This document shows, piece after piece, positions 34,038 to 46,142 of a stretch of 64,000 bases of DNA; within the stretch, counting starts at the first letter, position 1; the number at the start of each line of letters is the position of its first letter. The DNA is taken from NCBI GenBank assembly GCA_963708625.1, contig CAVPSV010000002.1, forward strand, positions 1,054,001-1,118,000, in the 5' to 3' direction. Under the pieces are notes generated by a model, which was not told the DNA's origin, made no database searches, and was given only the letters and a program-made list of their open reading frames with translations. The DNA is from DASXIF01 sp036498145. GTDB lineage: Bacteria > Actinomycetota > Actinomycetes > Mycobacteriales > Jatrophihabitantaceae. A program made the position numbers and the translations under genes.

Positions 34038-35273
34038 GTGACTGAGCGCAGCATCGACAGGATCGTGGTGATCGGCGGCGGCCTCGCCGGAGCCAAGGGC
34101 GTCGAGGGCCTCCGGGGCGCAGGTTTCGCCGGGTCGCTCACCCTGGTCGGGTCGGAAACGCATCTGCCCTACGAGCGGCCACCGATCTCCAAGGCCTACC
34201 TGATGGGCGAAGCGCCCTTCGACGACGCAATCGTGCACCCGCAGCAGTGGTACGCCGAGAACAACGTGGATCTCATGCTCGGGACCGAGGTCGCGTTCAT
34301 CGACCCGAGCGCTCACCTGGTCAGCACGCTCACCGGCGTCGAGCTGCGCTACGACCGGCTGTTGCTCGCCACCGGCGCGTCTCCGCGCCACCTGCCCGTG
34401 CCTGGTGTCACCACCGCCGGCGTCTACTACTTGCGCACCCGTGATGACGCCGATCTCATTCGCCAGGTGTTCGGGCCGGACAAGTCGCTGGTGATCATCG
34501 GCGCCGGATGGATCGGCCTCGAAGTAGCCGCCGCGGCACGCGCCAAGGACACCCGGGTCGCCGTTGTCGATACCGCTGCCCAGCCGCTTCTCACCGTGCT
34601 CGGCGACACCATGGCGCACGTATTCGCCAGCCTGCACCGAGATCACGGGGTGGACCTGCGCATGAGCACCGGCGTCCGGGAGATCACCGAACACGAGGGC
34701 ACGGTCGACGGAGTGATCTTCGATGACGGCTCCAGCCTCACCGCGGACGCGGTGGTGATCGGCGTCGGCGTGCAGCCGAACGTCGAGCTGGCCCGCAGTG
34801 CCGGCCTGGCCGTGGACAACGGCGTGCTCGTCGACGCGTCATTGCGAAGCAGTGATCCGGACATCTGGGCGGTCGGTGACATCGCCAGCCACGACCACCC
34901 GCTGCTGCACACCCGGGTTCGGGTGGAGCACTGGGCGACCGCACTCAACCAACCCGCGGTGGCGGCCCGCGCAATGCTCGGTGGCAGCGACGTCTACGAC
35001 GATCTGCCGTACTTCTTCAGCGACCAGTACGAACTGGGGATGGAGTACATCGGGCGGCACCAGCCGCTGTCCCGGCTGGTGGTCCGCGGCGATCTGAACG
35101 GTCGGGAGTTCGTCGCGTTCTGGCTCGATGCCGACGATCGGATCGAGGCGAGCATGAACGTGAACGTGTGGGACGTCGTGGATCAGGTGAAGCCGCTGAT
35201 CCGCGACCGGGTACGCGTCGATCCGGATCGTCTCGCCGACCCCTCAGTGCCGTACAGCGCCTTCCCCGCCTGA
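34038..35273 (+). CDS. FAD-dependent ferredoxin/rubredoxin reductase-like oxidoreductase
   Basis: A protein of 411 residues from GTG 34038 (AAGGGGG upstream). The FAD loop IVVIGGGLAGAKG is at the N-terminus, and the NAD(P)H loop LVIIGAGWIGLEVAAAA is at residues ~155-170. The second FAD motif SDPDIWAVGDIASHDH and a C-terminal reductase domain follow. It resembles ferredoxin reductases of cytochrome P450 and dioxygenase systems, passing electrons from NAD(P)H to a ferredoxin. No ferredoxin, P450 or dioxygenase gene is beside it, so its partner must lie elsewhere. Confidence 0.9.
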   Translation: MTERSIDRIVVIGGGLAGAKGVEGLRGAGFAGSLTLVGSETHLPYERPPISKAYLMGEAPFDDAIVHPQQWYAENNVDLMLGTEVAFIDPSAHLVSTLTGVELRYDRLLLATGASPRHLPVPGVTTAGVYYLRTRDDADLIRQVFGPDKSLVIIGAGWIGLEVAAAARAKDTRVAVVDTAAQPLLTVLGDTMAHVFASLHRDHGVDLRMSTGVREITEHEGTVDGVIFDDGSSLTADAVVIGVGVQPNVELARSAGLAVDNGVLVDASLRSSDPDIWAVGDIASHDHPLLHTRVRVEHWATALNQPAVAARAMLGGSDVYDDLPYFFSDQYELGMEYIGRHQPLSRLVVRGDLNGREFVAFWLDADDRIEASMNVNVWDVVDQVKPLIRDRVRVDPDRLADPSVPYSAFPA

Positions 35274-35353
35274 GAATCACTCGGGCCGGGCGCACGCACG
35301 AGGCGTCACATGCGCGTCATTCGCGTGAAACGCGTGAATGACAGCCTGCGATC

Positions 35354-36010
35354 ATGACTCGCAGCACCTGTATCCAAGGGAGCACCCCGCACACCCTGGG
35401 CACGTCGACGCCGGGTCCGATGCTCGGGGACAACGCCTCGCTAGCGGTGTGGATACGCCAGCCGTGGATGGTCCGCACCAGTCGCGGCCCCCGCGAACGC
35501 GGCGAGAACGTGCTGATCCGCGGCGCCAGCCCGCGCGACTTCAGCGCACTGGCTGCCATGCATGCCCGCTGCACGGCGCGAACGTTGCTCGAGCGCTATC
35601 GCGCCGGCGGGTGTCCGCCGCCAGCCGTCGCGATCGAGCGGACGTTGCGGCACACCCTGTCCTTCGTCGCGTGTACCGGCCGTGGCGAGATCGTTGCCGC
35701 AGCCGTCGCCAGCCGTGACCCGTTGCATGCCAGCAACGGCGCCGCGCTCGGGGTGCTGGTCGAGGACGCGTGGCAACACCGCGGGCTCGGCCGCGACCTG
35801 GTGACGCACCTGGCCGGATCGGCGTTCGTGTGCGGATACACCGAGGTGATCTCCTACACCGGCACGTCGATCGTCGCTGCGCAGCGGTTGCTGACCGAGG
35901 TCGGGCGAACCTATGCCGTGCTCGACGACGTAAGCCCGCACCTGCACACCTACCTGTCCGAGTCGTCCTCACTGGGTCTCGGCGCTGTCCGCGAGCATCT
36001 CGCCTGTTAG
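35354..36010 (+). CDS. GNAT-family acetyltransferase-like protein
   Basis: A protein of 218 residues if started at ATG 35354. The acetyl-CoA site is LGVLVEDAWQHRGLGRDLVTHL (the Q/R-x-x-G-x-G/A signature), with IRGASPRDFSALAAMHARC at the front of the fold. The first ~45 residues are not conserved, so the true start may be later. Cys residues near the middle (ARCTAR, GGCPP) are unusual. The substrate is unknown. Confidence 0.75.
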   Translation: MTRSTCIQGSTPHTLGTSTPGPMLGDNASLAVWIRQPWMVRTSRGPRERGENVLIRGASPRDFSALAAMHARCTARTLLERYRAGGCPPPAVAIERTLRHTLSFVACTGRGEIVAAAVASRDPLHASNGAALGVLVEDAWQHRGLGRDLVTHLAGSAFVCGYTEVISYTGTSIVAAQRLLTEVGRTYAVLDDVSPHLHTYLSESSSLGLGAVREHLAC

Positions 36011-36070
36011 CGCCACGCAGGTTGGCGTACCCGGTGACCGCAGCGGCACGCGCGCGCGGCCGCGATGGAT

Positions 36071-38082
36071 TCAATGTGTCGGTTCCAGCTCTGCTGACCG
36101 GCTGAGGATTGCCGCATGCAGTTGTGCCAGTTCCGGTGACGGATCCAGGCCGAGTTCGTCCGCAAGGTGCTGACGGAACTCCTGATACGCCCCGAGCGCC
36201 TCGGGTTGGCGGCCGGCGCGATACAGCGCCGTCATCCGCTGCGACCACAACCGCTCGCGCAGCGGATGCGCACCGACCAATGCCTGCAGCTCGCCGAGCA
36301 CGCTGCGGTGATTGCCGCAGGCGAGTTCCGCCTCAATGCAGTCCTCGACCGCCTCGAGCCGGCTCTCCTCGAGGCGCACCGAGTCGGCCTCGGCCGACGG
36401 CGTGGTGGCGATGTCCTGGTAGGCCGCACCGCGCCACAGGCCGGTCGCCGCACGCAACAGCTGCACCGCGGCCGACGGGTCGCCCGAGCGCAGCGCCGCT
36501 CGACCTTGACCGGCCAGGGTTTCGAAACGCACCACGTCCAGCGCATCGTCCGGGGCATCGAGCTGGTACGCGGACGGGTGCGTGACGAGCAGGCGCTCCT
36601 GCCCGGCGCCGGAGAGCAGCTTGCGCAGGCGCGAGACGTACACCCGCAGCGCCGCAGTCGCCGCCGCCGGCGGTTCGCCGGTCCACAACTCCTCGGCCAG
36701 CCGGTCCACCGAAACGACACGACCGCGATGCAAGAGCAGCAGGCTGAGCAGCTCGCGCACCTTCACGCCGCGCAGCGGCACCGCGGCATTGGCCACCGAA
36801 ACCTCCAGCGGACCCAGCACGCGGAAGTCCAGCCCGCTCCTGCTGGGCGGCATGCCAAAAGCGTGGCCCGCCGCCCTATCGAGGTCGCCGGTGCCGGCAG
36901 ACGCGTTCTGGGCCGCGCCCGCTCCGTGGCTCGGCACCGGCGGCTTCGGCGCCGTCGCACCGGCGGCCGGGCTCACTGCGCCGACCAAGCCGTCGAAGGC
37001 CCACAGCGGCGTCATCCCGTCGATGCCACGCAGCTCGACCTCGCCGCGCGCGAGGACCCGGATCCGGTCCTGCACCGCAGCCAGCGCGCGCTGCCCGACG
37101 AGGATCTCGCCCGCATGAGCCTCGTCGCACAACCGAGCCGCGAGATTGACCATCGGCCCGATGGCGGTGTACTCGTAGCGCCCTTCGAATCCGATCAGGC
37201 CCAGCGTGGCGAAGCCGAAGGTAACGCCCGCGCCGATGCCGAGGCGGTGCCCACGCTGCTGCCAGCGGTCGGCGAACAGCTGCATCGCGTCACGCAGTTC
37301 CGCGGCAGCGGTGACAGCGCGCAACGCCGGGTCCGCACAGGGGAACGGGTCGTTGAAGAACATCATCACGCCGTCACCGGCGAAGTAGCCGACGGTCGCG
37401 GAGTGCCGCTTCACGATCTCGCCGATCACCTCGTGATAGGACTGCAGCGCGACGAGCACCTCCTCCGGCTCGGCGGCCGAGGCGAAGTGGGTGAATCCGC
37501 GCAGGTCGCAGAACAGCAACGCGACTTCACGCCGGTGCGGTTCGAGCAACGACTCGTCCCCGGAGGAGATGACCGCATCGGCGACATTGGCGGAGAGGAA
37601 CCGGCGCAATCGCTGCAGCCGCTGCACTTCCTCGACCTGCTCGTTCACCTGTTCCTCGAGCAGACGGTTCCATGCGGCCAGTTCGGCGGACTGGCCGAGC
37701 ACCGTGTCGTGATAGCGCTTGATGCGCAATAGCGAGCGCACTCGGGCAAGCAGCTCGGCCTGGTCGAACGGGCGGGCGATGAAATCGTCCGCACCGGATT
37801 CGAGCGAGTGCACCTTCTCGTCGTTGCCCGATGCCGTCACCATGATCACCGGGAGCATGGTGGTGCGTTCGTCCGCCCGGATGCGGCGGCACACCTCGTA
37901 ACCGTCCATGCCGTCCATCTGGATATCGAGCAGGACGAGATCGGGCGGCGCATCACTGGCGATGATCGCCAGCGCGTCCGGTCCGTTGCTGGCTGCGCGG
38001 ACGGTGTGCCCGTGGGTGGTGAGGATCGCCTCGAATAGCCGGACGTTGGCCGCGGTGTCGTCCACCACGAGGACGTCACCGT

Positions 38083-38086
<4 letters not shown>
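36071..38086 (-). CDS. Receiver - class III nucleotide cyclase - SARP (BTAD) fusion regulator
   Basis: A protein of 671 residues. Residues 1-125 are a receiver domain: VVDDTAANVRL, phospho-acceptor Asp in LVLLDIQMDGMDG, later VTAS and ARPF. A coiled coil (~130-170) leads to a class III cyclase (~185-360), with metal-binding Asp in FCDLRGFT and AGDGVMMFF, and IGPMVNLAARL with the transition-state Asn and Arg. The adenine-specifying site appears to be Thr (YEYTAIG), as in class IIIb cyclases. After a linker, residues ~420-670 form a SARP: an OmpR-type HTH (LLSLLLLHRGRVVSVDRLAEEL) plus a BTAD domain. Its ATG overlaps the kinase stop (ATGA). It could couple phosphorylation, cAMP synthesis and gene activation in one chain. 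Confidence 0.9.
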
Positions 38087-40785
<2,699 letters not shown>

Positions 40786-40786
40786 G

Positions 40787-41167
40787 TCAGTGCTCCGGGC
40801 GAATGAGGGCGCTTAGGTCGTCGACGAAGGTATGCGCGTCGATCGGCTTGGTGATGTAGCCGTCGAAACCGGCCGCGAGCAACCGCTCCCGGTCACCTGG
40901 CATGGCGAACGCGGTTACCGCGACCACCGGCAGCTGGCAGGTGCGCTGGTCCGCGCGCAACGCCGACAGTGCGGCAGCCCCGTCCCCGTCCGGGAGCTGG
41001 ATGTCCATCACGACCAGGTCCGGCAGCACCCGCAAGGCGGTCGCGACGGCCTCGGCGACGGTAATGGCCGTTTCGGTGCGGTACCCGCGTAGCTCCAGCA
41101 AGGCACAGAACAGCTTGAGGCTCTTGTCGTTGTCCTCGACCACGAGGACCGTCGGCTGCCGGGCCAT
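40787..41167 (-). CDS. Single-domain response regulator
   Basis: A protein of 126 residues from ATG 41167 (AGGGGGG upstream). It is a bare receiver: VVEDNDKSLKLF (acidic pocket), phospho-Asp in LVVMDIQLPDGDG, switch residue in AVTAFAMPG and Lys in ITKPI. No output domain. It is the first gene of the minus-strand operon with the double kinase and cyclase fusion, and could act as a phosphate shuttle or sink, as CheY/DivK-type proteins do. Confidence 0.9.
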   Translation of the reverse strand: MARQPTVLVVEDNDKSLKLFCALLELRGYRTETAITVAEAVATALRVLPDLVVMDIQLPDGDGAAALSALRADQRTCQLPVVAVTAFAMPGDRERLLAAGFDGYITKPIDAHTFVDDLSALIRPEH

Positions 41168-41316
41168 GCACCCCCCTGTCGGGCGAGTTCCCCCGCTAAC
41201 CGGGTTGCACACGAACCCCGGCTCGCCAGCTGTTTCCGCGCTGGAATGCCGCTGCTACGAACGGTTAACGACCGAACGCGACGATCGACACGTCTCAACC
41301 AACCAGGAGGCGCGAG

Positions 41317-41796
41317 ATGTTCAGAGCGATACACGGGGGTGGGGTGCCGGCCGGCTGGCTCGCCCTGCTACGTCAGGTGCCGATGTTCGCCGATCTGCCC
41401 GACGATCTGCTGGCTCGGGTGGACGCCCTGGTGACCGACGCGTCGGTGCCCGCGGGCGCCGCGCTGACGGTGCAGGACGAGCCTGGCCGGCAGGCGTTCA
41501 TCGTCGCCGAGGGCGAGGCAGAGGTAATCGTCGACAACGAGGTGGTGGCCGAGATCGGCCCCGGCGATCTCGTCGGCGAGATGTCTCTGCTTGACAATCA
41601 GCCGCGATCTGCCACGGTCGTGGCGAAGACGTACCTGCACGTGCTCGTCATGGAACCTCGGCAGTTCGGGGCGCTGTTCGCAGATCCGCACACCGCGCAG
41701 TGGATCGCGGCCAGCTTGTCCCGGCGGCTGCGCGAGGCGTGGCGGGCAGGCAGTATGGAACGCGAACTGGTACCGGGCCGGCACAGTGTCGGCTAG
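41317..41796 (+). CDS. Single-domain cyclic-nucleotide-binding protein
   Basis: A protein of 159 residues with GGAGG before ATG 41317. One cNMP-binding domain: LLRQVPMFADLPDDLLARV, VQDEPGRQAFIVAEGEAEVIV and the phosphate cassette GEMSLLDNQPRSATVVA, with the conserved Glu and Arg. The C-terminal ~35 residues are a helix with basic residues (SRRLREAWRAGSMEREL) but no HTH. It is divergent from the operon that encodes the cyclase fusion, so it may be a receptor for that cyclase's product. Confidence 0.85.
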   Translation: MFRAIHGGGVPAGWLALLRQVPMFADLPDDLLARVDALVTDASVPAGAALTVQDEPGRQAFIVAEGEAEVIVDNEVVAEIGPGDLVGEMSLLDNQPRSATVVAKTYLHVLVMEPRQFGALFADPHTAQWIAASLSRRLREAWRAGSMERELVPGRHSVG

Positions 41797-41832
41797 CAGA
41801 GGACACGCACGCCACTAACAGACGGAGCGCAG

Positions 41833-42246
41833 ATGCCGGCAAGTGAGAGCCGCGAGGTCGCAGACAAGCTCGGGACCTATCAGGCATTTGCGCAGTGTTC
41901 GCATGACGACCTGCTCGCGCTGGCGAAGGCCGGATCCCGGTTCTCGGTGCCGGCCGGGTGGTCTTTCGTGCAGGAAGGCATCCCGTCGGACGCGGTTTAC
42001 GTGATCACCGAGGGCACCGCGAAGGTGTACCAGGACCGCGCGGTGATCGCGACGCTGGGCGAAGGCGACGTGGTGGGCGAGATGACATTGCTGGCCGGCG
42101 GCCAGCGGCGCGCCACGGTGTCATCGGTGACCCCGGTGCGCGGGTTGCGCATCGAGAACGACGTGCTCACCGAGCTGCTGGGCAAACGCCCGCAGCTGCG
42201 CGAGGCGCTCGACGCGGTGTACAAGGCACATCAAGCCGACGGCTGA
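41833..42246 (+). CDS. Single-domain cyclic-nucleotide-binding protein
   Basis: A protein of 137 residues, 36 bases after the previous one and likely in the same transcript. cNMP domain: YQAFAQCSHDDLLALAKAGS, SDAVYVITEGTAKVY and the cassette GEMTLLAGGQRRATVSS. The Glu and Arg of the cassette are conserved. It ends shortly after the domain (LDAVYKAHQADG) with no DNA-binding part. It is the third stand-alone cNMP domain of the window, after 19815 and 41317. Confidence 0.85.
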   Translation: MPASESREVADKLGTYQAFAQCSHDDLLALAKAGSRFSVPAGWSFVQEGIPSDAVYVITEGTAKVYQDRAVIATLGEGDVVGEMTLLAGGQRRATVSSVTPVRGLRIENDVLTELLGKRPQLREALDAVYKAHQADG

Positions 42247-42259
42247 TGGCCCTCTGCTG

Positions 42260-42327
42260 AACGACCCTGCTGCTGAACGACCCTGCTGCTCAACGACCCT
42301 GCTGCTCAACGACCCTGCTGCTCAACG
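42260..42327. repeat. 16-bp tandem repeat (four copies)
   Basis: Four complete units of AACGACCCTGCTGCT[C/G] (42260-42323) and a partial fifth lie between two convergent genes and overlap the stop codon of the AraC gene. Units 2-4 are identical; unit 1 differs at its last base. It may be a slippage product or an attenuating or binding array; nothing decides this. Confidence 0.8.
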
Positions 42328-43314
42328 GCCTACCGGCACCTCCCGGTGTGCCGAGCGGTAGGCGCGTGGGCTGATCCCGAACTCGCGCCGGAACGCTCGG
42401 GAGAAGTATTCGGCAGAGGTGAAGCCACACTCCTGCGCCACCCACTCCACGTGCGGCTGCGGGCTGCGCGCGGACAGCAGCTCGGCGGCGCGATCGAGGC
42501 GCCGGCGCCGGATGCGTGCCGCCGGGCTCTCGGTGCCGTTGAAGGCCCGATAGAGCTGCCGCAGCGAGACGTTCAACTGGGCGGCGATGGTTGCCGGGGT
42601 GAGCAGCGGGTCGCCGGCCTGCTCGAAGATGATCGCGTCGGTGCGCGCGCGGACGGAGGCGAGCTGCTCGGGGTCGCTGCTCGGTTTGCGCACCGCGGTA
42701 CGTAACAGCAGTCCGGTCAGCGCGGCAAGATAGCGATCCACCCCGACCAGAGAGCCCGGTGTGCCGAGTTCGCCGCCCACCAGCAGCAGGCTCGCCGCCG
42801 AGCGCAGCAGTTGGATCTGGAATCCGGTCAGCTCGAAGGACTGGCCGTACATCTCGGCGAGCATGCCGGGCTCCAGCCCGATCGCCGCCTGGGGCACATT
42901 CAGCGTGAACAGGTGCGTGTTGGCGAGGAACTGTTCGTTGAACCGCTCCACCGCGTCGAGCACCTTGAGCACGCCGTGCGACGGCGCACCGCTCGGCTCG
43001 AACACGGTGCCGGCGCATTCGATCCGCGCGAGCACATGCACCGAGCCGTCGGGGATCACCGGCGTGATCGCGCGCGCATGGCGAGTCATTTCGGCACCGC
43101 TCACCGTCGACGCGGACCACATGCACCGGGTGCCGCGCAGCCGGGCACCGCGGAAGAAATACGGCGCGCGCGACTGTGGCAACTGCGAGATCTGCAGCCC
43201 GAGCGGTCCGGTGCGGGCACGACCGGAGGAGCCGTTCGAGTCCTCGGCGGAGACGTCGAGCCATGCGACGGCCCCCATCGCGGGGCTCTCATAGCGGAAT
43301 GTCACCTCGGACAT
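42322..43314 (-). CDS. AraC-family regulator
   Basis: A protein of 330 residues. The N-terminal ~200 residues are an AraC-binding-like domain (YFFRGARLRGTRCMWSAS, HARAITPVIPDGSVHVLARI), and the C-terminal ~100 residues are the double HTH: TPATIAAQLNVSLRQLYRAF and WVAQECGFTSAEYFSRAFRREFGISPRAYR. It is divergent from the F420-type oxidoreductase gene, 156 bases away, so it probably controls that gene or its own. The ligand is unknown. Confidence 0.9.
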   Translation of the reverse strand: MSEVTFRYESPAMGAVAWLDVSAEDSNGSSGRARTGPLGLQISQLPQSRAPYFFRGARLRGTRCMWSASTVSGAEMTRHARAITPVIPDGSVHVLARIECAGTVFEPSGAPSHGVLKVLDAVERFNEQFLANTHLFTLNVPQAAIGLEPGMLAEMYGQSFELTGFQIQLLRSAASLLLVGGELGTPGSLVGVDRYLAALTGLLLRTAVRKPSSDPEQLASVRARTDAIIFEQAGDPLLTPATIAAQLNVSLRQLYRAFNGTESPAARIRRRRLDRAAELLSARSPQPHVEWVAQECGFTSAEYFSRAFRREFGISPRAYRSAHREVPVGR

Positions 43315-43470
43315 TCACACCTCCGCACCGCCGACTGCCCGGCCAGTACCCAGCGCCACATTCGACGTCGTCCGCCCGGTTTGTGTGGGAAACTATGGCG
43401 CTGCCGTGGTCACTGGCAAGTCCGCGCACGGCCTGCGTCGCCGCAGGCCGGCCTCGAGAAAGGCCCGCCC

Positions 43471-44496
43471 GTGAAACTCGGGTACCACACCGGCTACTGG
43501 TCCTCCGGGCCACCGGCAGGCGCGAGCGAGGCCATCGCCCTGTGCGAATCGCTCGGATTCGACTCCATCTGGACCGCGGAAGCGTACGGCTCAGACTGCC
43601 TCACGCCGCTCGCCTGGTGGGGTGCGGCAACGTCCCGGCTGCGCCTGGGCACCAACATCCTGCAGATCTCCGCGCGTACGCCGGCAGCCACCGCCATGGC
43701 AGCCATGACGCTCGATCACCTCAGCGGCGGCCGATTCATGCTCGGGATCGGCGCGTCCGGACCGCAGGTGGTGGAGGGTTGGTACGGCCAGCCGTACCCG
43801 AAACCGCTGGCCCGCACCCGCGAGTACGTCGAGGTGATCCGGGCGATCCTGCGACGCGACGTGCCGGTGACGCACGACGGCGAGTTCTACCCGTTGCCGT
43901 ATCCCGGCGGCATGCAGCTGGGCAAGCCGCTGAAGTCCACCGTGCATCCGCTGCGCGAGGACATCCCGATCCTGCTCGGTGCCGAGGGTCCGAAGAACGT
44001 GGCGCTCGCGGCAGAGATTGCGGACGGCTGGCTGCCGATGTTCTTCTCGCCGAAGACCGACGAGTTCTACCGCGCCGCGCTGGCCGAGGGATTTGCCCGG
44101 CCGAACGCGCGGCGCACGCTCGCCGACTTCGAAGTGCCCGCGTTCCTGCCGGTGGTGGTGCACGACGACGTCGAGGCGGCGGCGGACATGGTGCGCCCGG
44201 CCATCGCGCTCTATGCCGGCGGCATGGGCGCGAAGTCGATGAACTTCCACGCCGACGTGTTCAGCCGGCTGGGCTACCCGGGCGAGGTCGAGAAGATCCA
44301 GGAGCTGTTCCTCAGCGGCCACAAGGCCGAGGCCATCGCCGCGGTGCCGACCGCGCTGGTCGAGGACATCGCGCTCGTCGGTCCCATCGCAAAGATCAAG
44401 GACGAGATGCAGCTGTGGGAGCAGACGGTGATCACCACACTGTTGCTGCAGACCGACCCGCGGATGCTGCCGACGATCGCCGAGGCACTGGGCTGA
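43471..44496 (+). CDS. LLM-class F420-dependent oxidoreductase
   Basis: A protein of 341 residues from GTG 43471 (GAAAGG ~8 bases upstream). TIM-barrel luciferase-like fold: GYHTGYWSSGPPAG, ALCESLGFDSIWTAEAYGSD, RLRLGTNILQI, LDHLSGGRFMLGIGASGPQV and ALAAEIADGWLPMFFSP. This subgroup in actinobacteria generally uses coenzyme F420 rather than FMN. The substrate is unknown, but the family often acts on ketones, lipids or xenobiotics. Regulated probably by the divergent AraC protein. Confidence 0.85.
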   Translation: MKLGYHTGYWSSGPPAGASEAIALCESLGFDSIWTAEAYGSDCLTPLAWWGAATSRLRLGTNILQISARTPAATAMAAMTLDHLSGGRFMLGIGASGPQVVEGWYGQPYPKPLARTREYVEVIRAILRRDVPVTHDGEFYPLPYPGGMQLGKPLKSTVHPLREDIPILLGAEGPKNVALAAEIADGWLPMFFSPKTDEFYRAALAEGFARPNARRTLADFEVPAFLPVVVHDDVEAAADMVRPAIALYAGGMGAKSMNFHADVFSRLGYPGEVEKIQELFLSGHKAEAIAAVPTALVEDIALVGPIAKIKDEMQLWEQTVITTLLLQTDPRMLPTIAEALG

Positions 44497-44518
44497 GGAT
44501 CGCGGTGCCGGCTGTCGA

Positions 44519-46048
44519 CTAGCTCAGGCCAAGGCCCCGGTACCGGTTCAGCCGAGCCGGCACCAGCTCGTCCACCGGGCGCCGCATGAGCGTGGCGAGT
44601 TCGTGCTCCAGTGTGGTGCCGAGGCGATGCAGGAACTCCACCGGCTCGTCGGCGGCATCCGGCAGTTCCGGCACCACCCGGTCGACCACCCGGTTGCGGA
44701 GCAGGTCGGCACTGCGCACCCCCTGCGCGCGGGCCATCTCCGCAGCCATCTCGGTGGTGTGGAACCGGATCGCCGACGCGCCCTCAGGCGGCAACGGCGA
44801 CAGCCAGGCGTGCTGCGCGCACAGCACCCGATCAGCCGGCAAGAGGGCGAGCGCACCACCGCCCGCACCCTGCCCGAGCAGCAGACACACGGTGGGGGCA
44901 CGCAACGTGGTCAGCTCGACCAGCGACCGCGCGATCTCGCCGGCCAGCCCGCCCTCCTCGGCAGCTTGACTCAACGCCGCTCCGGCGGTGTCGATCACGG
45001 TCAGCAACGGCAGCCGCAATTCCGCCGCCAGCCGCATGCCGCGGCGCGCCTCGCGTAGCCCGGCCGGACCCATGGGCCGCGCCGCGAACCTGCGATCCTG
45101 GCCGAGCACCACGCACGGCGCCTCGCCGAACCTCGCGAGCGCGATCAGCAGTCCCGGGTCCTTCTCCCCCACGCCGGTGCCCTGCAGCGGCGTCACCGTG
45201 TTGGCGGCCACCTTCAGCAGAGCGCGCACGCCCGGGCGATCGGCGCGCCGGGACCGTTCGATGGACTCCCACGCCGGCACATCCGACCACAGCGCATCGG
45301 GCAACTCCGGCACCGGCGGTGGCTTTTCCCGCGGCGCGGCGAGCACGGTGAGCGCGGCGATCGCGACCTGTCGCAATTGCTCCGGCTCGACGACGGCGTC
45401 CACCAATCCATGTGCGGCGAGGTTCTCTGCCACCTGCACACCCACCGGGAACTGTTCGCCGTACAACGCGTGGTACACCCGCGGACCGAGGAAGCCGATG
45501 AGCGCGCCCGGCTCCGCTGCGGTCACGTGCCCGAGCGAACCCCACGAAGCGAACACGCCGCCGGTCGTCGGGTGGCGCAGGTAGACGACGTACGGCAGGC
45601 CGGCCGCCTTGTGCGCGGCCACTGCGGCCGAGATCTTCACCATCTGCAGGAACGCGACTGTGCCCTCCTGCATCCGCGTCCCGCCCGAGGTCGGACCGGC
45701 GAACAGCGGCAGCCCCTCGCGGGTCGCCCGTTCGATCGCCTGCACCAACCGCTCCGCGGCCGCGACCCCGATCGACCCGGCCAGGAACCCGAACTCACAC
45801 AGCACGATGGCAACGCGGCGGCCGCCGAGCCGGGCTTCCCCGGTGATCACCGCCTCGTCCAGGCCGGTGCGATGCCGAGCCTCGGCGAGTTCGGCCAGGT
45901 ACTCATCCGACGGGTCGCCGTGCACGCCCATCGGCGGACCGGCAGGTGTGTCCCAGCAGAGGAACGTGCCGGCGTCCACCACGCGCCGGACCAGTTCGAG
46001 CGCGGTGAGTCGTGCGCCGACAACGTCTCTCGCATCGCTGCCGGTCAC
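44519..46048 (-). CDS. Acyl-CoA carboxylase carboxyltransferase, fused beta-alpha type
   Basis: A protein of 509 residues. The first half matches an AccD-like domain (GEARLGGRRVAIVLCEFGFLAGSIG, PLFAGPTSGGTRMQEGTVAFLQM), and the second half matches AccA (GLREARRGMRLAAELRLPLLTVIDTAGAALS, GQGAGGGALALLPADRVL). The N-terminal Cys4 zinc finger of E. coli AccD is absent. Fused carboxyltransferases transfer carboxyl from biotin to acetyl- or another acyl-CoA. No biotin carboxylase or BCCP gene is near, so it must work with subunits encoded elsewhere. Confidence 0.9.
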   Translation of the reverse strand: MTGSDARDVVGARLTALELVRRVVDAGTFLCWDTPAGPPMGVHGDPSDEYLAELAEARHRTGLDEAVITGEARLGGRRVAIVLCEFGFLAGSIGVAAAERLVQAIERATREGLPLFAGPTSGGTRMQEGTVAFLQMVKISAAVAAHKAAGLPYVVYLRHPTTGGVFASWGSLGHVTAAEPGALIGFLGPRVYHALYGEQFPVGVQVAENLAAHGLVDAVVEPEQLRQVAIAALTVLAAPREKPPPVPELPDALWSDVPAWESIERSRRADRPGVRALLKVAANTVTPLQGTGVGEKDPGLLIALARFGEAPCVVLGQDRRFAARPMGPAGLREARRGMRLAAELRLPLLTVIDTAGAALSQAAEEGGLAGEIARSLVELTTLRAPTVCLLLGQGAGGGALALLPADRVLCAQHAWLSPLPPEGASAIRFHTTEMAAEMARAQGVRSADLLRNRVVDRVVPELPDAADEPVEFLHRLGTTLEHELATLMRRPVDELVPARLNRYRGLGLS

Positions 46049-46142
46049 CGGGACAGGTTAGTCAGCGCCGGGCAGCGCACCGGCAATCCGGTGACACCGG
46101 ATGCGGCGCCGGCCGCCCGAAGCGGGTACAACCACTAATGCC

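Noticed and set aside
41317..42246. Calling the two cNMP proteins Crp-type transcription factors
   Set aside because: Neither has a winged-helix domain; both end soon after the ligand-binding domain.
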